A stretch of 64,000 nt of DNA, taken from the NCBI RefSeq assembly GCF_037977055.1, contig NZ_CP150274.1:3162001-3226000 (forward strand). Reading direction: 5' to 3'. Of the stretch, positions 33,494 to 42,230 are shown one piece after another; position 1 is the stretch's first letter, and each line of letters starts with the position of its first letter. A program made the position numbers and the translations under genes. Under the pieces are notes generated by a model that was not told where the DNA came from, made no database searches, and worked only from the letters and a program-made list of their open reading frames with translations. The stretch is from Paenibacillus sp. FSL K6-1096 (lineage in GTDB: Bacteria; Bacillota; Bacilli; Paenibacillales; Paenibacillaceae).

Positions 33494-34708
33494 CTATGCC
33501 GTTCTGCGCGCAAGCTGCCGCTCGGCGGAACGGTTCATATAAGCGTGAAGCAGGAAGAAGCCCACCGCCAGCACCGCCATGCCGCAAGCCAGCCAGCCTG
33601 TTGGAGCAAGGCCGCCCCGGTCGAATTGCCGGCCCATCAGATAGGGTCCGATGACCCGACCGGCCGCGCCGATTCCGCCGCTCAGCCCCAGATAGAAAGG
33701 TGCATTGTGCCGGGCATGCTCCGAGATGAAGGAAGGCATCGCCGGAGAGATCAGCATCTCGCCCAGGGTAGCCAGGACCATCGCCAGCAGCATCCCCGGA
33801 TAGCTTGGCAGGAACAGAAGGACAGCGTACCCGGCCAGATAGAACACCGCGCTTGCAGTCATCTGGGAAGCGGAGGTAGCGGCGAACCAGCGCTTGATGA
33901 GGCTGACCAGCGGCTGGGCCACGAAGATCAGCACACCGTTCAGTGTCCAGAGGAAGCCGTAGAGCTGCTTCGACCAGCCTTCCGAGATAATAAACGGTGA
34001 TACGCCCGTATTCCAGATCGAGTTGCCGATCAGGAGAAACATTGAACCAAGCGCCATATAGAGATAGATTCGGGTATTGCCCATGAGCCGCCAGCCGGAC
34101 ATCCCGCCTTGCGGTTGTCTTCTGGTGCCATGATCCTGTGCAGGCGCTGAGCCCACCTTGCGCAGGTAGACGAAGAAAAAGCCCGCGAATACCGCCGAGG
34201 TCACCCCGTTCAGCACAAAGCTCAGCATATAATTGCCCAGGAAGCCGCTCAGCGATGTCCCCAGAGCTACCCCTATATTATTCGCCACATAGATAATATT
34301 GAACAGCTCTGCACGCTGCTCCGCGAACCGGAAGCCAATGAAAGCCTGAATCGCCGGAAGCGACAGGGAGTTGAACAGCCCCACCAGCCCCATTACAACG
34401 ATGAACAGGCTCCAGTTGCCGCTTGCCCACGGCAGAGCGAACAGCATCAGGGCATTCATCGCCAGCGCACCGACAATCAGGCGGTTGACGCCAACCTTGT
34501 GGTACAGAGAGCCGCCGAGCAGCTGCCCGGCAATTCCGCCAAGGGACTGCACCAGCAGAACGAATCCCGCATCGGTCATGCTGCGTCCCAGTTCATCGAA
34601 TACATACATCGTCACCAGCGGCCACATCAGCGCACTGCCGGTTGCGTTAATTAAGCTTGCAATCAGGAAGACCTTAACTTCCTTCGGATAGGCTTGCAGA
34701 AATCTCAT
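33494..34708 (-). CDS. MFS transporter (drug-efflux-like)
   Basis: A 404-residue protein with twelve predicted membrane helices. A loop after helix 2 (GGSLYHKVGVNRLIV) matches the MFS motif A position, and the central linker contains APAQDHGTRRQPQGG. The start (MRFLQAYPKEVKVFLIASLINATGSALMWPLVTMYV) resembles Bacillus multidrug MFS proteins of the YttB/YfkF type. ATG at 34708; GGGGAT lies 12 bases upstream. Single-gene unit; the substrate is unknown. Confidence 0.85.
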   Translation of the reverse strand: MRFLQAYPKEVKVFLIASLINATGSALMWPLVTMYVFDELGRSMTDAGFVLLVQSLGGIAGQLLGGSLYHKVGVNRLIVGALAMNALMLFALPWASGNWSLFIVVMGLVGLFNSLSLPAIQAFIGFRFAEQRAELFNIIYVANNIGVALGTSLSGFLGNYMLSFVLNGVTSAVFAGFFFVYLRKVGSAPAQDHGTRRQPQGGMSGWRLMGNTRIYLYMALGSMFLLIGNSIWNTGVSPFIISEGWSKQLYGFLWTLNGVLIFVAQPLVSLIKRWFAATSASQMTASAVFYLAGYAVLLFLPSYPGMLLAMVLATLGEMLISPAMPSFISEHARHNAPFYLGLSGGIGAAGRVIGPYLMGRQFDRGGLAPTGWLACGMAVLAVGFFLLHAYMNRSAERQLARRTA

Positions 34709-34783
34709 CGCTTGTCTGTCATCCCCTGTAATGTCACTGTCATCAATCCATCCAGTATCATCCCAAAACAGGGCGGAGATCAA

Positions 34784-35141
34784 GCATACGCATTAACGCT
34801 TTATCGCGTGTAACGATTGAAACCTTCTGCTGAAAAACACCCGCCAAGCCTTTCCTGACAAGCGTTATTTCTATTCTATAACCCGGCCTTCTGCACGTAA
34901 AGAAAATTACTGGAACCAGGCTGATTCGGCAGCCGGAGGCCAGGGTAATAATGCATATGAAACACTCCCTAATTGGTTCACCGTGAATCCCGATTTCGTT
35001 CCCCCGAGTCGGAGTACACGGTGAATTTTGTTTGTATATGCAAAAACACTCCCCGCCTCTCTCCCCTTAACAATAGAAGGAAGCTGAGAAACAGGAAGTG
35101 CCTGAAGCCACACCGGACAGCGCCCGGCCGGATCTATTATG
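34784..35141. other. Intergenic stretch with an inverted repeat
   Basis: No convincing gene lies here. The stretch holds an 11-base palindrome TTCACCGTGAA (34977-34987) and, 30 bp on, CACGGTGAA (35017-35025), able to pair with it. Its role is unclear; it may be a decayed repeat or a transcription attenuator. Confidence 0.4.
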
Positions 35142-35969
35142 TTAAGCGTGCTTCTTCAGCCCGGCAGCAGGAACGCCTTGAGCAGAAGCTGCGGGAGCCT
35201 GTTCCTTGCGCAGGTAGGCCATCCAGTACGCGGCACCGACGAAGATTGCACCGCCCGTCAGATTGCCGAGCCAGACCGGAACGAAGTTGCCGAAATACTG
35301 GCCCCAGGTGAAATGCCCTTCGAAGATCGCAGCAGGGATAAGGAACATGTTGGCTACAACGTGCTGGAAGCCGATGGCTACGAAGGCCATGGTCGGGAAC
35401 CAGATGCCGAGGATTTTGCCGCTGAAGTTATCTGCCCCATACGAGAGCCATACAGCCAGGGCAACGAGCCAGTTACAGCCGATCCCCGAGATGAAGGCCT
35501 GCAGGAAGGAAGCATCGATCTTGTGCTCTGCCATACTTACCAGCTTCTCCAGATATGCGCCGTCTGAGGTCAGACCAACGATGTGCCCGAAGAAGTAAGC
35601 CACGAACAGCGCACCTGCCAGGTTGCTGAGCGTGATCAGTACCAGGTTCTTCATTACTTCCCAGAACGAGATCTTCTTCGCCATAAATGCCAGCGGCACC
35701 GCCATCATATTGCCTGTCAGCAGCTCACCTCCGGCCAGCAGCACCAGGATCAGTCCCACCGGGAACACCGCTGCTCCGATGAAGTTGGCAATGGACCCCC
35801 ATTCAGCGGGCGCACTGGCAATGACGCGAATATCCAGCAAAAATCCGAGCGCAATAAACGCTCCTCCCAGGAAACCGAGAATGAGTACAGTGCTGAGCGG
35901 ATTATGCGCCTTCTTAATTCCGTTCTCCACCGTCACTTCAGCGATTGCCTGCGGTTTGTTATAAGCCAT
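35142..35969 (-). CDS. Formate/nitrite transporter family channel (FocA/NirC)
   Basis: A 275-residue pentameric-channel subunit with six membrane helices. The family's repeated segments are visible: LLAGGELLTGNMMAVPLAFM (about residues 75-95), and FISGIGCNWLVALAVWLSYGA followed by FQHVVANMFLIPAAIF (about 150-215). Members move formate or nitrite across the membrane, mainly when oxygen is scarce. The ATG follows GGGGATAGG. Two FNR-like boxes upstream fit anaerobic activation. Neither pyruvate formate-lyase nor nitrite reductase genes are close by, so formate versus nitrite stays open. The C-terminal tail is Ala-rich. Confidence 0.92.
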   Translation of the reverse strand: MAYNKPQAIAEVTVENGIKKAHNPLSTVLILGFLGGAFIALGFLLDIRVIASAPAEWGSIANFIGAAVFPVGLILVLLAGGELLTGNMMAVPLAFMAKKISFWEVMKNLVLITLSNLAGALFVAYFFGHIVGLTSDGAYLEKLVSMAEHKIDASFLQAFISGIGCNWLVALAVWLSYGADNFSGKILGIWFPTMAFVAIGFQHVVANMFLIPAAIFEGHFTWGQYFGNFVPVWLGNLTGGAIFVGAAYWMAYLRKEQAPAASAQGVPAAGLKKHA

Positions 35970-36014
35970 GATTCCTATCCCCTTCTAATTACTTAAAATT
36001 TGTTCCTTTATGCC

Positions 36015-36057
36015 ATTGTAACGTGATCACAATCACATTAACGTGATAAAAATCACT
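36015..36057 (-). promoter_or_regulatory. FNR/CRP-like boxes and -10 of the formate/nitrite channel gene
   Basis: Two TGTGA-N6-TCACA-like sites lie at 36022-36037 (CGTGATCACAATCACA) and 36042-36057 (CGTGATAAAAATCACT), on the plus strand. A -10-like TACAAT on the minus strand lies at 36015-36020. If it is used, the transcript starts near 36008 and the distal box is centred at -41.5, the classical class II activator position, with the proximal box over the core promoter. Confidence 0.7.
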
Positions 36058-36206
36058 ATCCAAAAAACCAAGTGAAAGTTTTCACTGACATGTCAAATTT
36101 ACCACAAAAGCCGGCTTCATGCACTGATTTATGCAGAAAAATGGTGTTAAGAGAGCATTTAGGAGAGTGAAACCCCTTTTTTTGATAATGGAGCAGTGCA
36201 CAAAAT

Positions 36207-36226
36207 AACCCCACAAAGTGGGGCTT
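36207..36226. terminator. Hairpin CCCCAC/GTGGGG upstream of the FNR boxes
   Basis: Short stem AACCCCAC / GTGGGGCT flanked by AAAATA on one side and TTTAG on the other. It probably backs up the adjacent terminator of the NADH oxidase gene. Confidence 0.5.
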
Positions 36227-36265
36227 TAGCTTGGATGATGACTCAGGTACTTTGCGGGGACTCCC

Positions 36266-36290
36266 AAAAAAAAGAGCCCTTAGCGGGCTC
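36266..36290 (-). terminator. Terminator after the NADH oxidase gene
   Basis: Minus strand GAGCCC, five-base loop, GGGCTC followed by eight T residues, 17 bp after the gene's stop codon. Confidence 0.9.
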
Positions 36291-36306
36291 CGGGGTGACA
36301 GTATAG

Positions 36307-37671
36307 TTAAGCGTGGACTGGCTCCTTGACGGGAGCTGGCTTCGGCAGTGCCTGGAGACCTGCGGTGTTCAGGAAGTTCCAAGGCTTGTTGTAGTGCGGC
36401 TGGAAGAAGAAGTCGATGAAGGCCAGCTGGTCTACGGTCATCTTATTCTGGATGCAGACCGATACTGTGTTGATCGACTGGGTCAGGTCCATCTTGGACA
36501 TAATCTGTGCGCCGAGAATGCGGCGGGTGGTGCGTTCGTAGACCACTTTGACCTGAACCTGCTCGAAGGTTGGCATGAATTCCGGACGGTAGTTGTCCAC
36601 CAGCATTACACTTTCTGTATCCATACCCTCTGCCTTAGCGGCTTCTTCCGTCAGGCCGGTTCCGGCAATATTGTCCTCATAGATCTTGATGCCAGATGTT
36701 CCTTGCGTACCCATGTACGGGATGGTGTGCTCAACCAGATTGCGAGCGACGAGTGTTCCCATGCGGACAGCATTCGTGGCAAGCGGGATATAAGCGTGTT
36801 TACCCGTCGGGTTGTAATGGATCGCACAGCTGTCACCGGCAGCGTACACATCCGGCAGGCTGGTCTGCATATAATCGTTGACCATGATCGCGCCGTTCGG
36901 CAGCATATCAACTTGACCCTTCAGCAGCTCCGTATTCGGGCGGAAGCCGATGCAGAGAATGACCAGATCCGTCTCATGCTCACCTTTGCTGGTAATGACC
37001 TTGGTTACTCTGCCGTTCTCACCGGCGAAGGAGGCCACCTTCTCGCCCAGCGCAAGCTTGATCCCGTGATCCTTAAGCGACTGCTCAATCGGTGCTGTGA
37101 ATTCTTCATCCAGGTACTTGCTCAGAATCCGCTCTTCCCCGTCGATCAGCGTAACCTCCTTGCCGTTCATCTGAAAAGCCTCCACCAGCTCCACCCCGAT
37201 ATAACCAGCGCCAACCACTGTAATTCTCTTCACCTTCTGCGCTTCCTCAATAATGGTGTTAGAGTGATGATAGTTCTTCGAGAGCAGGATGCCCTCCAGG
37301 TCAATCCCCTCCAGCTTAGGCACAACCGGCCATGAGCCTGTGGTCATGATCAGCTTGTCATACGTATCTTCGAGCTCTTCACCAGTGACCAGATTGCGGG
37401 CCTTCAGCGTCCGGCGGGCAGTGTCCACGTTAATTACTTCATGGCGCATCTTCGTCTGCACACCCAGCGCAGCCAGCTGTTCCGGCGAAGAATAGAATAA
37501 TCCATGCGGGTCCTTGACGACTCCCCCGACATACAGGGCAATACCGCAGGACAGGAACGAAATATTATCGTTACGCTCGTAGACCGTAATCTCGGCATCC
37601 GGGTATAACTGGGCGGTGTTCACAATAGCGGCCGTTCCGGCGTGGGTACATCCAATGACTGCAACTTTCAT
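36307..37671 (-). CDS. Water-forming NADH oxidase / CoA-disulfide-reductase-family flavoprotein
   Basis: 454 residues, FAD and NAD(P)H-binding flavoprotein of the pyridine nucleotide-disulfide family. H10 (CTHAG) and the single redox Cys C42 (SFLSCGIALYVGG) are the catalytic residues of NADH oxidases that reduce oxygen to water and of related CoA-disulfide reductases. A second Rossmann fold (ITVVGAGYIGVELVEAF) lies near residues 150-166, and ending YNKPWNFLN is typical. It would regenerate NAD+ and remove oxygen. TGGAGGAGGAA precedes the ATG. Three FNR-like boxes upstream indicate oxygen- or redox-dependent control. The peroxidase variant of the family cannot be fully excluded. Confidence 0.88.
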   Translation of the reverse strand: MKVAVIGCTHAGTAAIVNTAQLYPDAEITVYERNDNISFLSCGIALYVGGVVKDPHGLFYSSPEQLAALGVQTKMRHEVINVDTARRTLKARNLVTGEELEDTYDKLIMTTGSWPVVPKLEGIDLEGILLSKNYHHSNTIIEEAQKVKRITVVGAGYIGVELVEAFQMNGKEVTLIDGEERILSKYLDEEFTAPIEQSLKDHGIKLALGEKVASFAGENGRVTKVITSKGEHETDLVILCIGFRPNTELLKGQVDMLPNGAIMVNDYMQTSLPDVYAAGDSCAIHYNPTGKHAYIPLATNAVRMGTLVARNLVEHTIPYMGTQGTSGIKIYEDNIAGTGLTEEAAKAEGMDTESVMLVDNYRPEFMPTFEQVQVKVVYERTTRRILGAQIMSKMDLTQSINTVSVCIQNKMTVDQLAFIDFFFQPHYNKPWNFLNTAGLQALPKPAPVKEPVHA

Positions 37672-37741
37672 GATTTCTTCCTCCTCCAGGTGTAAAGCTT
37701 ATTTGTCTGTGCTTATGACTGTGTGTATAAGAACTTGTATT

Positions 37742-37819
37742 TGTGATTGTTTTCACTTTATACATTGATTATATTGTGATATTTATCACATTACAAGCAC
37801 TTTTGTGATTTTCCTCACA
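37742..37819 (-). promoter_or_regulatory. Three FNR/Rex-like boxes upstream of the NADH oxidase gene
   Basis: Sites TGTGATTGTTTTCACT (37742-37757), TGTGATATTTATCACA (37775-37790, perfect dyad) and TGTGATTTTCCTCACA (37804-37819, perfect dyad). Two -10-like boxes lie among them (TATAAT at 37768-37773 and TATAAA at 37757-37762, minus strand). The consensus fits FNR (TGTGA-N6-TCACA); the middle site also approaches the Rex motif. Confidence 0.72.
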
Positions 37820-38166
37820 TTGTTCACAATTTCAAATTTTAATCATTTATAAAGCTCACCGGAAGGACTAGGCAAAATGGATAACACCGCGTAATTTTCA
37901 CCGTTGCTTTAGTTTCCCCTGGAGGTGGGGCATTATGTCTGCCAGGAGCAGGAAGGGGCTGGAGAGAACATGTCCCTGCTGACCTGCGCGGCTGCCCCTA
38001 GTCACTGCCCGGTTAAACAATAAATTCTGTTGTGAAAATACGCTTAATGGAATTCAAGATTGTTTTAGTTTTGAGGGAATCTTCATGTGCAGCAGCAGGG
38101 CGTCAATATGCAACAGAACTGGTAATCATGGTATAATATTGACTATAAGGATTGGAGTTGATTCGG

Positions 38167-39015
38167 ATGCGCGATCTGCTTGACCCCAAGAATGATTTTG
38201 TCTTCAAACGCATATTTGGCAGTGAAGAAAACAAGGATATCCTGCTGGCTTTTCTTAACAGAACTTTCATGGAGGCTGGAGAGCCACCTTTGACTGAGAT
38301 CGTTCTCATGAATCCATATACAGATAAAGACTCTCCACGTGATAAACAATCGATCTTCGATATTCAGGCCAAAACAGCCGAGGGAAAGCTTATTAATGTG
38401 GAAATGCAGTTATTTAATAAGTACGATAATGAAAAGCGCACACTGTACTATTGGAGCAAGCAGTATGCCGGGCAGCTTGAAGAAGGACACTCCTACAAGA
38501 AGCTTAGAAAATGTGTCACCATCAATATACTTAATTTCTCTATTCTGCCTAACGACCGTTACCATAACATTTTTCATCTGCGGGAAGATCACAGCGGCAT
38601 CACACTGATTGACGACATTGAAATCCACATCATGGAGCTCTCCAAGCTGAACTTGCAGCACATTCCGAATGAGGGCGGGTTACTCAACTGGCTGCTATTC
38701 CTGAAAAGTGAAGATACAACAAACTGGGAGGTGTTAAGGGTGAATGAACCAGCTTTGAGTAAAGCGATGACCGCACTGGAATATTTAAGCCAGAATGCAG
38801 AAGCACGACGCATGTATGAAATGAGACAAAAAGCTCTGCATGACGAAGCCTCCATGTTGGAAGGGGCCCGTGCAGAAGGCGAGTCCATTGGCTTGGCCAA
38901 AGGAATGTTAGTAATTGCCCAGAATATGATGAATAAAGGTATGGATTTTCCTACCATTGCCGAACTAACAGGACTTTCTATGGAGCAGTTGGACAAACTG
39001 AAACAAAAGCATTAA
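38167..39015 (+). CDS. Rpn-family recombination-promoting nuclease (PD-(D/E)XK)
   Basis: 282 residues. The N-terminus DPKNDFVFKRIFGSEENKDILLAFLN and the core SIFDIQAKTAEGKLINVEMQ, with its D-x-(n)-E-x-Q nuclease residues, define the Rpn/PDDEXK_2 family, formerly annotated as transposases. Members are DNA endonucleases linked to recA-independent recombination and, in some cases, anti-phage defence. The C-terminal helix region (EGARAEGESIGLAKGMLVIAQNMMNKG, then LTGLSMEQLDKL) is the typical tail. The ATG at 38167 follows GGAG. Lower G+C than its neighbours suggests transfer. It stands alone between the FNR-controlled gene and fhs. Confidence 0.88.
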   Translation: MRDLLDPKNDFVFKRIFGSEENKDILLAFLNRTFMEAGEPPLTEIVLMNPYTDKDSPRDKQSIFDIQAKTAEGKLINVEMQLFNKYDNEKRTLYYWSKQYAGQLEEGHSYKKLRKCVTINILNFSILPNDRYHNIFHLREDHSGITLIDDIEIHIMELSKLNLQHIPNEGGLLNWLLFLKSEDTTNWEVLRVNEPALSKAMTALEYLSQNAEARRMYEMRQKALHDEASMLEGARAEGESIGLAKGMLVIAQNMMNKGMDFPTIAELTGLSMEQLDKLKQKH

Positions 39016-39020
39016 TGCTT

Positions 39021-39056
39021 AAGAGCTGCGTGAGATTCGATCTCCGCAGCTTTTTA
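39021..39056 (+). terminator. Terminator after the Rpn-family gene
   Basis: AGCTGCG / CGCAGCT stem with inner GAGAT/ATCTC pairing and a TTTTT tail. Confidence 0.88.
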
Positions 39057-39102
39057 TGTGGATTGGACAGTAAAAGCCAATTGTATTCGGTATTTAGCAT
39101 AC

Positions 39103-39145
39103 AAAAAAGCCTCACCCCCGCAGCAAACCTGCGGTAAAGTGAGGC
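39103..39145 (-). terminator. Terminator after fhs
   Basis: Minus strand GCCTCAC and GTGAGGC arms, with an inner CCGCAGG/CTGCGG hairpin, followed by six T residues. An ATTGTATTCGG repeat copy lies just beside it (about 39080-39090). Confidence 0.88.
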
Positions 39146-39177
39146 CAAATTAGTGTCAAGCACAACGAAAAAGCAGC

Positions 39178-40812
39178 TTACTCCAGTCCCGAAATCACGC
39201 CGTCCTCATCCACCAGCAGCCCTTCGGCCGCCGGCTTGGCGGGAAGGCCCGGCATGGTCACCATGTTCCCCGTGATGACCACGGCGAAGCCGGCGCCAAG
39301 AGACAGAGTGATGTCCCGCACGCCCATGGTGAAGCCTTCCGGCGCACCGAGCAGGCGCGGCTGATCCGAGAAGGAATACGGGGTTTTGGCCATACAGACC
39401 TGAAGGTGGTGCAGGTCCAGCCGCTCAATGGCCGCAAGACTGCGCTTCGCTGCGGGAGAGAAGGCCACGCCGGCACCGCGGTAGATCTCGGTAACGATGC
39501 GGTTGATTTTGGACGGAATATCCAGGTGATCTTCATATAGCGGTGCAAAATGCACAGCTTCCTCCTGCGCCAGCAGCGTCTTGAGCGCCTGAGCCAGCTC
39601 CTGCCCGCCCGCGCTTCCTTCGGCCCATACCTTGGAGACCGCAGCAGGAACGTCCAGCCGCCGGCAAGCCTCCAGCACATCCTCCACCTCAGCAGGCGCA
39701 TCGCCTTCAAAATGGTTGAGTGCCACCAGCACGGGCACACCGAATTTGCGCAGATTCTCAATGTGACGCTCCATATTGGACAATCCCAAGAGCAGTGCGG
39801 CACGGTTGCCTTCATACAGCTCTTCCTTACGGACGCCGCCGTTATATTTCAGGGATTTCACCGTCACCACCAGCACAGCGGCGGAAGGCGTCAGCCCGGC
39901 CTGGCGGCACTTGATGTCCATGAATTTCTCGGCTCCCAGGTCCGCACCGAAGCCCGCCTCCGTCACCACTACCTCGCCCAGCTTCAGCGCGTAGCGGGTC
40001 CCGATCACACTGCTGCACCCGTGGGCAATATTCGCAAACGGTCCGCCGTGCACAATCACCGGTGTGCCTTCCAGCGTCTGCACCAGATTCGGCTTGACTG
40101 CCTCTTTAAGCAGCGCAGTCATCGCCTCTACCGCCCCAATCTGCTTCGCTGTGACCGGCTGCCCCTGCTGGTCATAACCGACCAGAATCCGGCTAAGCCG
40201 CTGCTTCAGATCAGCAAGATCGCTGCACAGGCACAGCACCGCCATAATCTCGGAGGCCGTCGTAATCTGGAAGCCGCTCTCCCGGACCGTTCCATTGCCG
40301 TCCCCAAGTCCGGTCACGATATTCCGCAGGCTGCGGTCGTTCATATCCATAACCCTTTTCCACACGATCCGCTGCGGATCAAGCCCCAGGCTGTTACCCT
40401 GGAACAGATGATTGTCAATCATCGCCGAGAGCAGATTATGGGCTGCGGTCACCGCATGAATATCGCCTGTGAAGTGCAGATTAATCTCATCGGCCGGAAC
40501 GATCTGCGCCTTGCCTCCCCCGGTCGCACCGCCCTTCATGCCAAGGCAGGGGCCCAGTGACGGCTCCCGCAATGCAGCTACGGTCCGGACCCCGGCCGCA
40601 TTCATCGCCTGGGCGAGTCCGATGGTGGTCAGGGTTTTGCCCTCACCTGCCGGAGTCGGATTCACCGCCGTAACGAGCACCAGCCTCCCGTCCGGCTTAT
40701 CCTTCAGCTCGGCCCACAGCGACGGGGACAGCTTGCTTTTATATTTACCGTACAACTCCAGATGCTCTTCCTTAATCCCGGCTGCCGCCGCTACCTCTGT
40801 AATTAACCTCAT
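39178..40812 (-). CDS. fhs: Formate-tetrahydrofolate ligase
   Basis: Makes 10-formyl-tetrahydrofolate from formate, ATP and THF, feeding purine and fMet-tRNA synthesis. 544 residues, close to the usual 556. The P-loop TPAGEGKTTT is written TPAGEGKTLTTIGLAQA (about residues 42-58). Further conserved blocks are REPSLGPCLGMKGGATGGGKAQ, HFTGDIHAVTAAHNLLSAMIDNH and GFGADLGAEKF. I begin at ATG 40812, which matches the family start (ITEVAAAAGIKEEHLELYGKYKSKL); AGGAGGG lies 13 bases upstream, a long spacing. It may use formate connected to the channel gene at 35142. Confidence 0.96.
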   Translation of the reverse strand: MRLITEVAAAAGIKEEHLELYGKYKSKLSPSLWAELKDKPDGRLVLVTAVNPTPAGEGKTLTTIGLAQAMNAAGVRTVAALREPSLGPCLGMKGGATGGGKAQIVPADEINLHFTGDIHAVTAAHNLLSAMIDNHLFQGNSLGLDPQRIVWKRVMDMNDRSLRNIVTGLGDGNGTVRESGFQITTASEIMAVLCLCSDLADLKQRLSRILVGYDQQGQPVTAKQIGAVEAMTALLKEAVKPNLVQTLEGTPVIVHGGPFANIAHGCSSVIGTRYALKLGEVVVTEAGFGADLGAEKFMDIKCRQAGLTPSAAVLVVTVKSLKYNGGVRKEELYEGNRAALLLGLSNMERHIENLRKFGVPVLVALNHFEGDAPAEVEDVLEACRRLDVPAAVSKVWAEGSAGGQELAQALKTLLAQEEAVHFAPLYEDHLDIPSKINRIVTEIYRGAGVAFSPAAKRSLAAIERLDLHHLQVCMAKTPYSFSDQPRLLGAPEGFTMGVRDITLSLGAGFAVVITGNMVTMPGLPAKPAAEGLLVDEDGVISGLE

Positions 40813-40986
40813 GCCTTTATGTAACCCTCCTGCCGTTAGTATCCTGCAACCTTCAGTTCTGTATGCGCGCTCCCTATCCAAGGAATGCAAGAAGCATTCT
40901 CTTCAAAGGATACATTGTCTCTGAAAAGATTCAAGGATAATTTTCATACCGGCCGAACAGCAGCGCCGACAAGAATTATGATTGAT

Positions 40987-41012
40987 AAAAGCCCTGCAAA
41001 GCGCAGGGCCTA
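40987..41012 (-). terminator. Terminator after the glutathione peroxidase gene
   Basis: Minus strand GCCCTGC, five-base loop, GCAGGGC, then TTTTAT. Confidence 0.85.
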
Positions 41013-41039
41013 AGTCTTCCTTGTACCATTCAACCGGTT

Positions 41040-41525
41040 TCAGCTAGGTGCCAGCGCCTTCTCGATAAGCCCCTTCATGCTCTCTGGCGATTGCTTCGGT
41101 TCGACCCGGGCAATCACTTGACCGCTGCGGTCCACCAGGAACTTCGTGAAGTTCCATTGGATATCGCTGCTCTCCCCGTCACCCGGCTGCTGGCCTTTCA
41201 GATACCGGAACAGCAGGCTGGCCTCAGGCCCGTTGACATCCACCTTAGCGAACACCGGGAACGTCACTCCGTAATTCAGCTTGCAAAAAGCCTCCGCCTC
41301 CTCGCTGGTTCCCGGCTCCTGGCCGCCAAACTGGTTACACGGGAAGCCGAGGACCACCAGTCCCTGATCCGCATACTGCTCATGCAGCTTTTGCAGCTCT
41401 CCGTATTGTGGAGTGAGTCCGCACTGGCTGGCCGTGTTCGCAATCAGCAGCACCTTGCCCTCATAGTCTTTCAAGGACACCTCTGTGCCCGAAGGCGTAA
41501 CAGCGGCAAAACTGTAGATCGACAT
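41040..41525 (-). CDS. Glutathione peroxidase family thiol peroxidase (BsaA type)
   Basis: 161 residues with the thioredoxin-like GPx fold. The peroxidatic cysteine is C35 in NTASQCGLTPQY (Cys, not selenocysteine); the conserved Gln/Gly region is LGFPCNQFGGQEPGT and the Trp/Asn pair is IQWNFTKFLVD, completing the catalytic tetrad. In Gram-positives these enzymes reduce peroxides using thioredoxin or other thiols. The ATG at 41525 is preceded by GGAAGCAGG. Single gene with its own terminator. Confidence 0.92.
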   Translation of the reverse strand: MSIYSFAAVTPSGTEVSLKDYEGKVLLIANTASQCGLTPQYGELQKLHEQYADQGLVVLGFPCNQFGGQEPGTSEEAEAFCKLNYGVTFPVFAKVDVNGPEASLLFRYLKGQQPGDGESSDIQWNFTKFLVDRSGQVIARVEPKQSPESMKGLIEKALAPS

Positions 41526-41741
41526 CCTGCTTCCATCCTTTCGGCTGTAGATTTTCTCCTTCATTGTATCCTATCCGCAGCCAAGAACCAAAACCATGCA
41601 CCTCTACACAGCAAGTGGCTGAAGTTAAGAGCGTTCATCGGGAACTCAGCGCTGTCACAAGATTTCTGCCAATGCCAAAAAGCGGCTCCGCAACAAGTGC
41701 AGAACCGCCTGCCGTATATCCCTCGTATTCAACCGCCGCTG

Positions 41742-42080
41742 TTATTGCTGCACCATCTTCACCAGCATATGTGCCAGCTTATGGCGCTCGTCCTTGTTGC
41801 CCGCTCTCCAGAGCTCCAGCAGCAGCTTCTCCTCGCTGTTCCGGGGCTCTTCGTAGGCGGCCAGATAATCGGCGATTTTGCCGGCGGCCAGTGCCAGCTG
41901 TTCCTCGCTCAGACCAATCCGCTGCGCCAATTGAATGCGCTTACCCAAGTAAGCCTTGAACTCCTCAAAATCATTCAAAATCCGTTCCTTCTGCCCCGGC
42001 TCAATCCGGTCCAGCGCCTCAGTTACCCGGTCCATGGTCACATTGCCGTCCTTGCTTACCACATGATTGTGTTCAGCCAT
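41742..42080 (-). CDS. DUF3243 family protein
   Basis: A 112-residue, mostly helical soluble protein. The segment FEEFKAYLGKRIQLAQRIGLSEEQLALAAGKIADYLAAYEEPRNSEEKLLLELW matches DUF3243, a family of small Bacillota proteins without assigned function. The ATG at 42080 follows GGAGG. It stands alone between the peroxidase and the carboxypeptidase genes. Confidence 0.82.
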   Translation of the reverse strand: MAEHNHVVSKDGNVTMDRVTEALDRIEPGQKERILNDFEEFKAYLGKRIQLAQRIGLSEEQLALAAGKIADYLAAYEEPRNSEEKLLLELWRAGNKDERHKLAHMLVKMVQQ

Positions 42081-42230
42081 TCCGCACGCCTCCATTCCAT
42101 AGTATAAGGTTTCCCACTACTTAACCAGAGGCCTGGGGGTTGAACCATGGGACCAGCTTCGGGTTACGGCGAAGAAAAGAAGCGGCCCCGCAGGATTCTG
42201 CTGGACCGCCTAATTATACCGTCTGATCGC

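Noticed and set aside
34907..35113. 68-residue frame between the MFS and formate/nitrite channel genes
   Set aside because: No ribosome site and no recognisable pattern; it overlaps an inverted repeat.
37860..38150. Small gene with a GGAGG ribosome-like site near 37920
   Set aside because: The frame after ATG ends after 15 codons with no signal-peptide or conserved features.
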